Shown here in pieces: positions 55,662 through 64,000 of a DNA stretch of 64,000 nt. The stretch covers positions 124,001 through 188,000 of the forward strand of contig SWBL01000001.1 in assembly GCA_024195585.1 (NCBI GenBank), given 5' to 3'. How positions within the stretch are numbered: the stretch's first letter is position 1; each line of letters opens with the position of its first letter. Origin of the DNA: Aureobasidium sp. EXF-3400 (lineage: Eukaryota > Ascomycota > Dothideomycetes > Dothideales > Saccotheciaceae). The translations under genes were made by a program, and so were the position numbers. Under the pieces are notes generated by a model. The model was not told the origin of the DNA. It did not search any database and was given only the letters and a program-made list of their open reading frames with translations.

Positions 55662-57939
55662 CACCTTCTCACGGGAATACTCTGGCATCAGAAAGGGACA
55701 GTCTTTCTCCACTACTCAGCGGCTGTTGTGCCGGATCTGGTCAGGCCAATGCTAGCATGCATCTCAAAAAGGGTTCGTTGAGTGGTTGCAGCACGTCGGA
55801 GATGCATTGACAGACGATCATGCCTCATTCTCAAGAACCAGAGTATTGATCAGCGGTGACATGGGTGGCATTCTGCACGAACTGTGATCCAAAGAGCGGA
55901 GGTCGCAGCATGAGCGACTATCTGTGCAGACTTCTGTTCTTGCTGATGACCAATTGGAAGCCTCTCAGAGCTCACAGCTTCTCCCGGGACGTGCGAGAAC
56001 CGCATATGGTAATGCCTGATGATGTTCGACCAGTGCCCGCACGCTCGATGACGGAGATGCGGTCAGAGTATGTCCTTGGCCAGAGTTTTGGAATGAAGCG
56101 AGCGGTACATGGCAGCAGATCTACAACGCCGCCTCGTTGGCGTACCCGTTCGTAGACCTGTTGATCATTGTTCTCCACGGTCAACGACGTCTCGTTCCAA
56201 AGTGCAACAAGTTGCAAACGCTCCTCGCGGGTTGAGGTCCGACTTGTGAATCAGCGGCAGTTGTACCTTTTTGAGAATTGCGTTGGTAGGGTTCCGGAAA
56301 TCGGTTGTGGCTTGCGGGATAGGCGTGCAACGGGAGGAGAGCCTCATCACCATGGCGTATGTCTCAACTGGCACGTTGTCCTACCCCCTAACTTACAAGC
56401 GACAAATGCTCTGAAACAGTCCATCGAGGATTTTCAATGCAGTTGACGAAGGTCGTGATCGAGATGTGAGGATAGCAACAGCAGAATCCTTGTCAAAGTG
56501 CACGTCGCTTGCTCTCCAGGAAAATCTCAGCCGCAACGACGATCTCTCCTTCCAAATTCGAACAAGCATCTTTCCCGATCGAGTCATTGCAACGATGCTT
56601 TAGGTCATCATCAACAAACAAGCCTTTGTGAATGACTTTTGTATCCACTTTTACTCCTCTATCCAAGCAGAAACCCAGCGGAGTAGAAAAAGTTTACATC
56701 TTCTTGCCATCATCGTGGGGCAACGACATCCAATGACGATGTGGTAATTTGTCGCGCGCACCAGCGGGTTTGAATTGATGTGCGCTCTGCTTGACTCGAT
56801 GAAAAAGGAGATCCTCTCCGTCGTAAGCAGAATCACCGATCTTTGTAGACATCACGGCAGAATTCCGATCTGATAGTTCGTATTTGTTGAAGTAGAAGTT
56901 AGGTATCATCTTGCGTTTTGGGGTAGAGATTCCTCGTACCAGAGTTTATCTCCTTGGAGTGATGATTTTGTTGCTGCTCATACCCTGTTGTGGTTTATGC
57001 ACTCCACTCACCCTCAATTGATCAACAGAAGGTCAGCAAATGTGAGTTTCCATGTTGTACTTGTACAGCTTGTTTAGCGGTGGTTGTTGCGAACAAAGGT
57101 GTTCTTGCTATGGACAGGGTCATTGCCATTATTGCAGAACAAGCGTCGACTAAATTGGTATGCATATGTGCAGAAAGTCGGCACAACGAGCCAGAGCCTC
57201 AGGGGAAATGTTGTCACTCTGCGCCTGCATGCATGTCAAATATCCTGTCTGCCGCTCGCCAGCCAGTACTGGAAAGACTGAAGTTGTCGCTTCACTCATC
57301 AAGAGCACAACGGAGAAAGGTGATATCCATCCATGCCAACTCATCTAATTGACTTCTCAGCAAAACACTGCTCTAGACAAAAGGTCGAGGATCATATACA
57401 AGGCAATTACCTCATTGGCGAAGAGAGTTTTGATGTCAAGGCGGTGGACCAGCCGCATCTTCTTTAGGTAAGGTTTCTTCGGCATGGCGTTGAGGCTCAC
57501 TGATGATGATCATGGGGATCTGCAACGAACATCGACATCATGAGCTTTCTTGAATCTCGATGTCCGTCTTTTTGGCATGCATACCGCGGCTTCGGAAAAC
57601 ACGGCGGGAATCATCCTTAAGCCTATTGAGGCAGGCAGATCAATTCCATGAGGTTTAAATCTTGATGGGCAAGCCACACTCGTCAAAAAGGATAGTAAAT
57701 AGGTATGCAGGTTGCCAATGGGTATCTTGCCAGTCTTTGGAAAATGCGGAAAAGAAGAGAGAAGACAAAACACAAAACATGCTACGCAGAAAAGTTACAG
57801 ATCAAAAGTCTTGCGCCCAGGAAATGCAGACAAAGAACGCCTATTCGCAATGCAGAGGAAAACGCAAACAGCCTCTATCAAAACCAACGCCAGGTGAGTA
57901 CTATAACATGTGTTTAGGTCGAGATCTTTGTCGTTACTG
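55662..57939. other. Gene-poor region with coding-like remnants
   Basis: 2.3 kb without a resolvable gene. Short coding-like stretches lie on the minus strand at 56374-55972 (Val/Arg-rich) and 56587-56393. On the plus strand near 57270-57310, SPASTGKTEVVASLIKS resembles a P-loop (Walker A) of a helicase or ATPase. Frames are interrupted, so these may be relics of old genes or mobile elements. Confidence 0.4.
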
Positions 57940-60042
57940 TCACAATTGTGGTGATCGTGAATGATGGGGATTGTCTCTGGCCATGGTCAATGGTCCACGT
58001 TTGCCCATGAGGTCAATACCGCTATCCATCTCACTGCCGACACTTCGTCTGTCGGGCTCGCCAAAGTCTGGGAGAGCTCCAGGTTGCTCATCCATACTGT
58101 GAACGCTCTCGGCATCGTCGATTTGCGAAGACACCTCATCGACATCATCGCCCGAGAGGATACGACCGCCGAGTCTCACCTCAGAAGTTGCGACTTGATA
58201 ATCGAGAGCTTTCCTTCCGTCTTTTATCAGCCCTTCGGTCCAATAGAGGCAGCGCTGTAGAGACTGATTCATCCGCTGCGTGTCCATGAGCAATTCGCGA
58301 TGTCTACTCAGGTCGAGCCGGAGACGATTCTCGTCCTCAGCTCGTTGTGCGGCAGCGCGGTCAGCTTGAGCGCCAGGAGATAGAGGCACAGCCGAGGAAT
58401 CCATCGACTCCTCGTCAGAAGAGTCTTCTTCAGGTTGTGAGTGAAAAGGACTCGATGGTCGAGCACCTTCGTCATCATCATCAAAATCAGGCAAGTCTGT
58501 CTCCTCGTCCAACGTCGAGAGGTCTTCTTCAGCGTCACTTGACCTCCGCTGAGACACTGCAAATTGACCAGCACGGCTCAAGCGACGGAAGCGCTTCAAC
58601 TCTGCTTTTTGTTTCCTGAGTTCGCGTTCCAGAGACTTGTTGATGGCCAAGAGTGACGAGTTCGAGATTTCGAGATCGAGGACTTTTCTCTCGCGACGCG
58701 CCTCGACATAGGGATCGACAGGGAGGATATCGTTGCTCTGTGAAGCATCAGGGGGCGATGTGTCGAGTGAACCATCTGTACCATTGTCTGGTAGAGGTGT
58801 AGGTGAGTCAAGATCATCGTCCTCCCCAACAGGTTCTGTGATAGCTGGTATGGGCTGTGATCGTCGACGAATACGGTCAGGACTATCCGTATCAATCGAA
58901 GACAGACTGGTGCTCCGCAGGTGAGAAGCCCGCAACGAGGCGGTACTACTCTTGCGCTGTGTGGGCTGGGCAGGATGGAAAGGTAGAGGCGGACCACCGA
59001 GGGCGAATATTTGGGAGGCTCCCTTTCTATAGGACAGGTGGATGTTGTTCTTGGGTGGTGAGTTGGGGCTTGTAAAGTAATTTGAGGCCGAGGAGACAGC
59101 GCTGAGAGGTGGTGAGGTTATCGTTGGTGTGTGGACCGAGTCTGAGAGGACGGGTGATTGCACAAAGACTTGACGAGAGCGCGAGTCTGTGACAGCCGAC
59201 ACATTGGAAAGAACAGGAGAAGAGCTTCGGTTCGAAAGTGGCTTCGGGTCCAGACTCTGCTGTTGGCCATTGGCATATAAAAAAGATGGCGTCTTCCTCA
59301 ATCTGGGTGCCGGGGCTGGCGGTGGGGGTTGTGGCTGTGATTTTGCGTCGCTGGCATGGAAGAACATAGGACTCGAGTCCTTCTCTACCTTTGCCGATGT
59401 AGGGCGGGATGTGGGTACTGGCGAGATTCTCGCAGGTCCCGAGACTGGCGGCTGTAATGTTGAGACATTTGATCTGGTAGTGTCAGGTGTTTTGACATAG
59501 CCGCGGACCGTAGGTGCTGTTCTGGTTGTGGTAAGTGGGCCAGGACGAGAGGGATTCGCATTGGCAGGTCTAACAGAGCCCACGACACTCTTGGCTCTGT
59601 TAGAGGCAGCTAGCTGTGGTCGGCGTACGGCAGGTTCGCTGTGTGTGGGAGAGATCATGAGGGGTCTCTTTCTTGCATGGCTCGGGGTATCGTCGTTGGG
59701 AGTGTGAGTGGTCGGAGTCGAGTTTATTATCTGGCCAGCTCGTGTCTTTCCAGCCAGAGTTTGTGGTGTAACATGCGAAGAGACGACCTGCGCCGTCGGA
59801 CGCGTCGAGGACAGGGGCGATGGTGTGGGTTTGTGGTTGTTCAGTTTTGGTCTGAATTCCGACTCTTGCAGTTTGGGACGAAAGGGCGGTGTTGATGTTG
59901 TTGTGTTTATTGTTGTTCCTGTGTTCGAGGAAGATGTATCCTGAGCGAGACGAGGGGTATTCGGTGCGCGAGCCAGAGCGGGTTTCAATGGCACTCCAGG
60001 TCGGGAAGGAGCAGTCGAGAGAGGGTTGCGATTATTGGCCAT
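57940..60042 (-). CDS. Conserved fungal disordered coiled-coil protein, function unknown
   Basis: A single exon encoding 700 residues. Residues 1-440 are Pro/Ser/Thr-rich and low-complexity, with many SP and TP sites suggesting phosphorylation. A short helical block follows at about 445-495, ERKVLDLEISNSSLLAINKS then LERELRKQKAELKRFRRLSR, likely a coiled coil. This block resembles conserved uncharacterised proteins of filamentous ascomycetes. An acidic stretch (DEETDLPDFDDDDEG) and a second helical block (DLSRHRELLMDTQRMNQSLQ) come next. No enzymatic domain is seen. A structural or cytoskeletal role is possible but unproven. The start MANNRNPLS lies 453 bp from the divergent Pol kappa start. 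Confidence 0.85.
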   Translation of the reverse strand: MANNRNPLSTAPSRPGVPLKPALARAPNTPRLAQDTSSSNTGTTINTTTSTPPFRPKLQESEFRPKLNNHKPTPSPLSSTRPTAQVVSSHVTPQTLAGKTRAGQIINSTPTTHTPNDDTPSHARKRPLMISPTHSEPAVRRPQLAASNRAKSVVGSVRPANANPSRPGPLTTTRTAPTVRGYVKTPDTTRSNVSTLQPPVSGPARISPVPTSRPTSAKVEKDSSPMFFHASDAKSQPQPPPPAPAPRLRKTPSFLYANGQQQSLDPKPLSNRSSSPVLSNVSAVTDSRSRQVFVQSPVLSDSVHTPTITSPPLSAVSSASNYFTSPNSPPKNNIHLSYRKGASQIFALGGPPLPFHPAQPTQRKSSTASLRASHLRSTSLSSIDTDSPDRIRRRSQPIPAITEPVGEDDDLDSPTPLPDNGTDGSLDTSPPDASQSNDILPVDPYVEARRERKVLDLEISNSSLLAINKSLERELRKQKAELKRFRRLSRAGQFAVSQRRSSDAEEDLSTLDEETDLPDFDDDDEGARPSSPFHSQPEEDSSDEESMDSSAVPLSPGAQADRAAAQRAEDENRLRLDLSRHRELLMDTQRMNQSLQRCLYWTEGLIKDGRKALDYQVATSEVRLGGRILSGDDVDEVSSQIDDAESVHSMDEQPGALPDFGEPDRRSVGSEMDSGIDLMGKRGPLTMARDNPHHSRSPQL

Positions 60043-60495
60043 GCTGGCTTATTGTTATGAGGAAGGAGCGGGTCGATTTGTCTGCACCAACGTTGTCCGC
60101 CACCATCCAATCATCTCTACAGCGATATGTCCTTGTTCATGTGCCGGTGCATGGTTTGAACGTGTGGGATAAGAGTCCGGCTTCTGCCTACTTGTATTGA
60201 AGCCGTTAAACGTCGGTTGCCGTGGTGGTCACGGCTAGACGACGTTCAAGTCCTGGATCAATCTCCAAATGACGCTCCAGCCCACCAACGACCCGCTTCC
60301 CTGAACTTTCTTCGCCTCGAAACATTTAATTCTCCTTTTCTCTTCCTTTGTTTTCGCGTCTTCCCCGCGTTTGCGACCGCCTCGCGAGTTCATCCGTTGA
60401 TGTGAGGCAACTTTTCGGAGACTTGCCGCTCTAGCCTCTGCCAAACATTTTACCATCTGGTGACCATCACCAGATGCGCAACCCTACGAACAGAC
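60043..60495. promoter_or_regulatory. Divergent promoter, coiled-coil gene and DNA polymerase kappa
   Basis: 453 bp between divergent starts. The Pol kappa side has a CT-rich stretch near 60320-60365. No named element is identified. Confidence 0.45.
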
Positions 60496-62424
60496 ATGGA
60501 TGGCGATGCCCGCCATGACAGCATGCCGCCTGCTGTCGATGGCTCTACTCTCAGCCCTGAAAACCCGACCGACCCCGATTCGAGTCAGCACCATACTCTG
60601 AAGTACCATCTTCTAGGTCCATCCCTTACAAAACCTGGTCAGGACGATGTCGACCAGAAGAAGGTCTCGGAAATCATCTACGAAGCATCAAAAGGCAGCA
60701 AGTTCTTTTTGCAAGAAGAGCAAAAGGACAAGAACTTGACCATCAAGATCAATCGCATTCTCGCGAAGAAACGTCAACTGGATCGCCTCGACCTAAGCTT
60801 CGACTTGCGCAAGGCAGACGAATACGTACAGAAGCTCGAGCTCACCCGCGACCTGACACAGACGATCGTACACGTCGATTGCGATGCTTTCTACGCCGCC
60901 GTTGAAGAGCTCGATCGCCCTGAGCTGAAAGATGTGCCGTTCGCTGTCGGAAAAGGTGTCTTGACAACATGCAACTATCATGCCAGAAAGCACGGATGCC
61001 GCAGTGGTATGGCTGGTTACATCGCCGACAAGCTTTGTCCTCAGCTTATCCATGTTTCGCCAAATTTCGAAAAATACTCTGCCAAAGCAAAGGAGATCCG
61101 AGCTGTCTTGGTCAAATATGACGCTCGCTTCGAGGCCGCGAGTGTTGATGAGGCCTACCTCAACATCACTCAGTATTGCGAAGAACACAGCATGAGTGCT
61201 GAAGATGTCGTACAACAACTGCGGGCAGAAGTACACCAAGAGTGCCTGATCACTGTCTCGGCCGGCATTGCCGCAAACGCGAAACTTGCAAAGATCTGCT
61301 CCAACAAGAACAAGCCTGATGGCCAGTTCATTTTACCTTCGGATCGTGCCAGTATCATGTCGTTCATGAAGGAACTACCCACACGCAAGGTGAACGGCAT
61401 CGGCAGGGTTTTCGAACGTGAGCTCGATGCTATTGGTGTCAAGACATGCGGAGACATTTTCGCGCAGCGTGCTTACATGTCCAAACTCTTTGGAGAAAAA
61501 GCATTTCAGTTTCTTATGGGCGTACACCTCGGACTCGGCAGGACGAATGTTCAGCCAGCGGAAGAGTATGAGCGCAAGAGCGTTGGCACCGAAAGCACGT
61601 TCAAAGAAATGTCAGACGCTCAACAGCTCCGAGACATGCTTCGACATGTTGCAGAAGAGTTGGAAAAGGACTGCGAGAGAACCCAGTTCAAAGGCAGAAC
61701 ACTAGTCCTCAAAGTGAAGTTGCATACGTACGAGATCCTAACCCGTCAAGTCGCTCCATCGAAAGCTGTGCACCTAGCTGACGACCTCTACAAGTTCGCC
61801 TTGCCTATGCTTGTCAAGCTGGAAAAGGAGATTCCAAAATTTACTTTGCGCCTTATGGGCCTTAGACTCACGTCACTGATTAGTATGAAGAAGAGCAATA
61901 TTGACGCCTTCTTTACGCCAAAACCGCAGTCTGCCTCGACAAAGCCGTTCATGCCTGCCGGCGAAGGCGAATGGGAGCAATGGCCTGACTCGGAATTCGA
62001 GGATGCCGCCCGCCAAGAGCAGCAAGATGACTTGGACACCCTTGAAAAGATGAGTCAGGAGTACAATGAAGAGTACAATAATACTCCGATACTACCAGCC
62101 GTCGGGCACGCAGGTACAATAATAGAAAATGTGCCTGCAGCGACTTCTGAGGATACAAGCAAGGGTGGAGACGATGAGCCTGAAGAAACATGGAGTTGCC
62201 CTATCTGCGGTCAGCCTCAATCTGCTGATGCTGTGCTTTTCAATTTGCATATCGATGGATGTTTGTCGAAGCAGACAATCAAGGAGATCGTTCGTGAGAA
62301 CGCATCGCCATCCCGTTCACCACAGGAGCAAGCTCCTTTGCCTGGACAGGGTAAGAAAAGAGGTCGACCGAAGGCGCCCGACCCGCAGCCAAAGCGTCCG
62401 AAGAGCGCCTTCTTCTCTCGATAG
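60496..62424 (+). CDS. DNA polymerase kappa (Y-family, DinB)
   Basis: A translesion polymerase that copies past minor-groove N2-dG adducts and extends mismatched primers in the nucleus. The single exon encodes 642 residues from the ATG at 60496; the codons upstream in frame lack ATG. The kappa-specific N-clasp lies before residue 120 (SKFFLQEEQKDKNL, INRILAKKRQLDRL). Metal-binding motifs are HVDCDAFYAAVEELDRPEL near 127 and ASVDEAYLNITQY near 216. The little-finger domain follows, with GTESTFKEMSD. A PIP-box-like motif KKSNIDAFFTPK lies near 466. A UBZ-type zinc finger is at about 569-588 (CPICGQ, then HIDGC). The C-terminus is basic and ends KSAFFSR. Confidence 0.92.
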   Translation: MDGDARHDSMPPAVDGSTLSPENPTDPDSSQHHTLKYHLLGPSLTKPGQDDVDQKKVSEIIYEASKGSKFFLQEEQKDKNLTIKINRILAKKRQLDRLDLSFDLRKADEYVQKLELTRDLTQTIVHVDCDAFYAAVEELDRPELKDVPFAVGKGVLTTCNYHARKHGCRSGMAGYIADKLCPQLIHVSPNFEKYSAKAKEIRAVLVKYDARFEAASVDEAYLNITQYCEEHSMSAEDVVQQLRAEVHQECLITVSAGIAANAKLAKICSNKNKPDGQFILPSDRASIMSFMKELPTRKVNGIGRVFERELDAIGVKTCGDIFAQRAYMSKLFGEKAFQFLMGVHLGLGRTNVQPAEEYERKSVGTESTFKEMSDAQQLRDMLRHVAEELEKDCERTQFKGRTLVLKVKLHTYEILTRQVAPSKAVHLADDLYKFALPMLVKLEKEIPKFTLRLMGLRLTSLISMKKSNIDAFFTPKPQSASTKPFMPAGEGEWEQWPDSEFEDAARQEQQDDLDTLEKMSQEYNEEYNNTPILPAVGHAGTIIENVPAATSEDTSKGGDDEPEETWSCPICGQPQSADAVLFNLHIDGCLSKQTIKEIVRENASPSRSPQEQAPLPGQGKKRGRPKAPDPQPKRPKSAFFSR

Positions 62425-63797
62425 TCCGTATCGTACTTAGACTTCGTGCCCTGCTTAGATATACCCCAAGTGCCTCTTCAACCCTTGCTCTACCAGAATA
62501 CTTCGTAAATCCTTCACCAAGTCCGAGAGTGATCGCTTGACTTGTATTATTCAGCTTCGAAGGCGACGGCAGAATGGCAACTTGGCATTGCTGGCAAGAC
62601 CGGACACAGCTGTCGGATCTGAAGCATGGATGCAGCTGATACGAGGACGGCAAATCCTTCTCATATCGACTTGCAGAATCTCCACTATCGAGCCCTGTCA
62701 CTATCCGAGACATTTGCTGTGTTGTTCATGGTGGCTGTTTTTAAGCCTGAGTTGACAATCAACGACAAAGCGGGGTCGCGAAATGTTCTCCATCTTGAGC
62801 AGTTCAGCTCTTCTCACCCTGCGTCCACCACCAACACTGACAAGACTCTATCCAGTGGCGCTCAAATGGCTTTGAGCTCCGTCGCAATTTACAGCCGCCT
62901 CATTGTCAAGAACGAGCATGCAAGACTTACAAGTGTGAGCTAAAAATGTGTATGCAAGCCAGGTTAACAAAATCTCCGAAAAGCTAGACGCGTTTCGGGA
63001 CTGGCGCGTATGCAGGTCCGGACATCACGATTGACCACAACCCAATCTGGGTAGACAACGACGGAACTGGGCATGTCGAGTATGGTTCCGACCTATAGAT
63101 GGAATATTGGCCGTAGGCTTTGGTTACAGTTTTGCAAGGAACTGGCCCCATGGTGAAGAAACCTGGCTTGGCTGTGCCTCCCATGCGCTGTTACGACTGT
63201 CAGACCGGGAAGGTGCATGCAAGAGGGCTTTGTTCCATGATCACAGGCTAAATTTACCTCTGCACATGCTGCACGCAACCGATCTGCTGTCAAACCATGT
63301 CGTGCAACACACGGTCTGCAAGACACGTTTTGTGTATAGGGAAACAGCATAGGCCCTACAGCATCTGTTCACTCGATGCTCAGCTCAAGTACGATGTCGG
63401 CAGTCAAAAGACAGAAAGCAACATATCAAAGGACTGTATTTGCGGACCATGAGAGGCCAGGCGCATATTGCCGACTCAACCATGATTCGAGTCTATCTTG
63501 ACATGGCGGCACGGTCTTGCCGGCACGCTAGCATGATCTCTCGTGCCGTATACGCCTCACCCATACCATCATCTCTCTAACCGAACGGCAGTCTTACCAA
63601 TGCTGGCTGAACGCGAGGGAGACGTACCATTGTTTGTGTTGTAGGATGCTGACAAGCGTATATGAAAGTCCGAAGGATGCTATAGTGGATATACCACAAG
63701 GTAGATATAAAGCCAGGTCCTGTCACCCCAGAATGATCAGCAGCGGATCATCCATACCTTCTCTAACTTTCATCTGTAATACTCCTTCATCTTCATC
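62425..63797. other. Intergenic region
   Basis: 1.37 kb downstream of Pol kappa. Short open frames (62626-62943 plus; 63093-63350 minus) have weak coding character and no recognised family. The last 100 bp hold the promoter of the next gene. Confidence 0.45.
63706..63711 (+). promoter_or_regulatory. TATA box
   Basis: TATAAA lies 92 nt upstream of the ATG at 63798, followed by a CT-rich leader ending CTTCATCATCATG-like sequence. A normal core promoter arrangement for a secreted-protein gene. Confidence 0.5.
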
Positions 63798-64000
63798 ATG
63801 AAGTCTGGATTCGCCCTCGCCGTTCTTGCCTTTGGCGGCATGAGTATTGCTCAGTCTTCTGTCATTGCTTCCGCTGTTGAGGTTGATGGTCAAACTACCA
63901 CACTGGTCAGCAACATTGACCCATCAGATATTGCTTCTCTTCCTGAGCCGGAAGTTCTTGGTCCCCCAATCGGTGTCGTCGACAGTGTCCCTTCAGCAAC
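63798..64000 (+). CDS. Secreted protein, truncated by window end
   Basis: The first 67 codons are visible. MKSGFALAVLAFGGMSIAQ is a clear signal peptide with a likely cleavage site after SIAQ. The mature start is Ser/Val/Thr-rich and acidic, with VEVDGQTTTLVSNIDP. No family can be named from this part, and the rest lies beyond the window. Confidence 0.65.
   Translation, partial: MKSGFALAVLAFGGMSIAQSSVIASAVEVDGQTTTLVSNIDPSDIASLPEPEVLGPPIGVVDSVPSA

Noticed and set aside
1..64000. CRISPR arrays, bacterial operons or phage genes
   Set aside because: Introns, fungal gene families and single-gene promoters throughout; no regularly spaced direct repeats with unique spacers.

Overview
The window looks like nuclear DNA of a filamentous ascomycete (Pezizomycotina). 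Genes are split by short GT-AG introns, mostly 45-75 nt, with CTAAC/CTGAC-like branch sites. The gene set is typical of such fungi: F-actin capping protein, RPN7, Abd1-type cap methyltransferase, Rsm1, glutamate decarboxylase, Dsk2, Yae1, DNA polymerase kappa, a heme-thiolate peroxygenase and phenol hydroxylase. A peroxygenase gene fragment shows C-to-T/G-to-A changes resembling RIP. The species cannot be named from the sequence alone.

Region by region. 1-15.8 kb: no complete gene could be resolved. Many short coding-like stretches lie almost all on the minus strand, change frame repeatedly, and are studded with TATATA motifs; 13.3-15.5 kb holds diverged tandem duplications. 16.2-21.6 kb: cap1, rpn7 (both minus) and an intronless mRNA cap methyltransferase (plus) with an unusual acidic WDPE repeat insert. 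21.6-23.07 kb: AT-rich gene-free spacer. 23.07-28.9 kb: minus-strand MFS transporter, Rsm1-like zinc-finger protein, and an Artemis-like nuclease with an in-frame TGA. 29.4-33.5 kb: plus-strand glutamate decarboxylase followed by an amino acid/GABA/choline permease. 33.9-36.5 kb: a divergent pair, an eIF4A-like DEAD-box protein with several ruined ATPase/helicase motifs, and a UCH deubiquitinase. 36.7-37.2 kb: three tandem tRNA-like repeats. 37.8-42.9 kb: Yae1, a broken EasF-type methyltransferase, and a phenol 2-monooxygenase-like flavoprotein. 44.1-49.6 kb: Dsk2/ubiquilin, an MDR quinone reductase, an F-box-like protein and an ICL/PEP-mutase-family enzyme. 50.1-50.7 kb: a peroxygenase gene relic split by a 457-bp TA-flanked inverted-repeat element. 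51-53.4 kb: two small ORFs around a BTB protein. 54.2-55.6 kb: an intact secreted heme-thiolate peroxygenase. 55.6-57.9 kb: gene-poor. 57.9-62.4 kb: a divergent pair, a long disordered coiled-coil protein and DNA polymerase kappa. The window ends inside a secreted-protein gene starting at 63798.

Functional themes. rpn7, the UCH enzyme and dsk2 all serve ubiquitin-proteasome turnover. The decarboxylase and the permease fit GABA metabolism. The Artemis-like protein and Pol kappa belong to DNA repair and lesion bypass. The most unusual items are the degenerate eIF4A paralogue, the split peroxygenase relic with its mobile element, and the unexplained TATATA-rich left arm.
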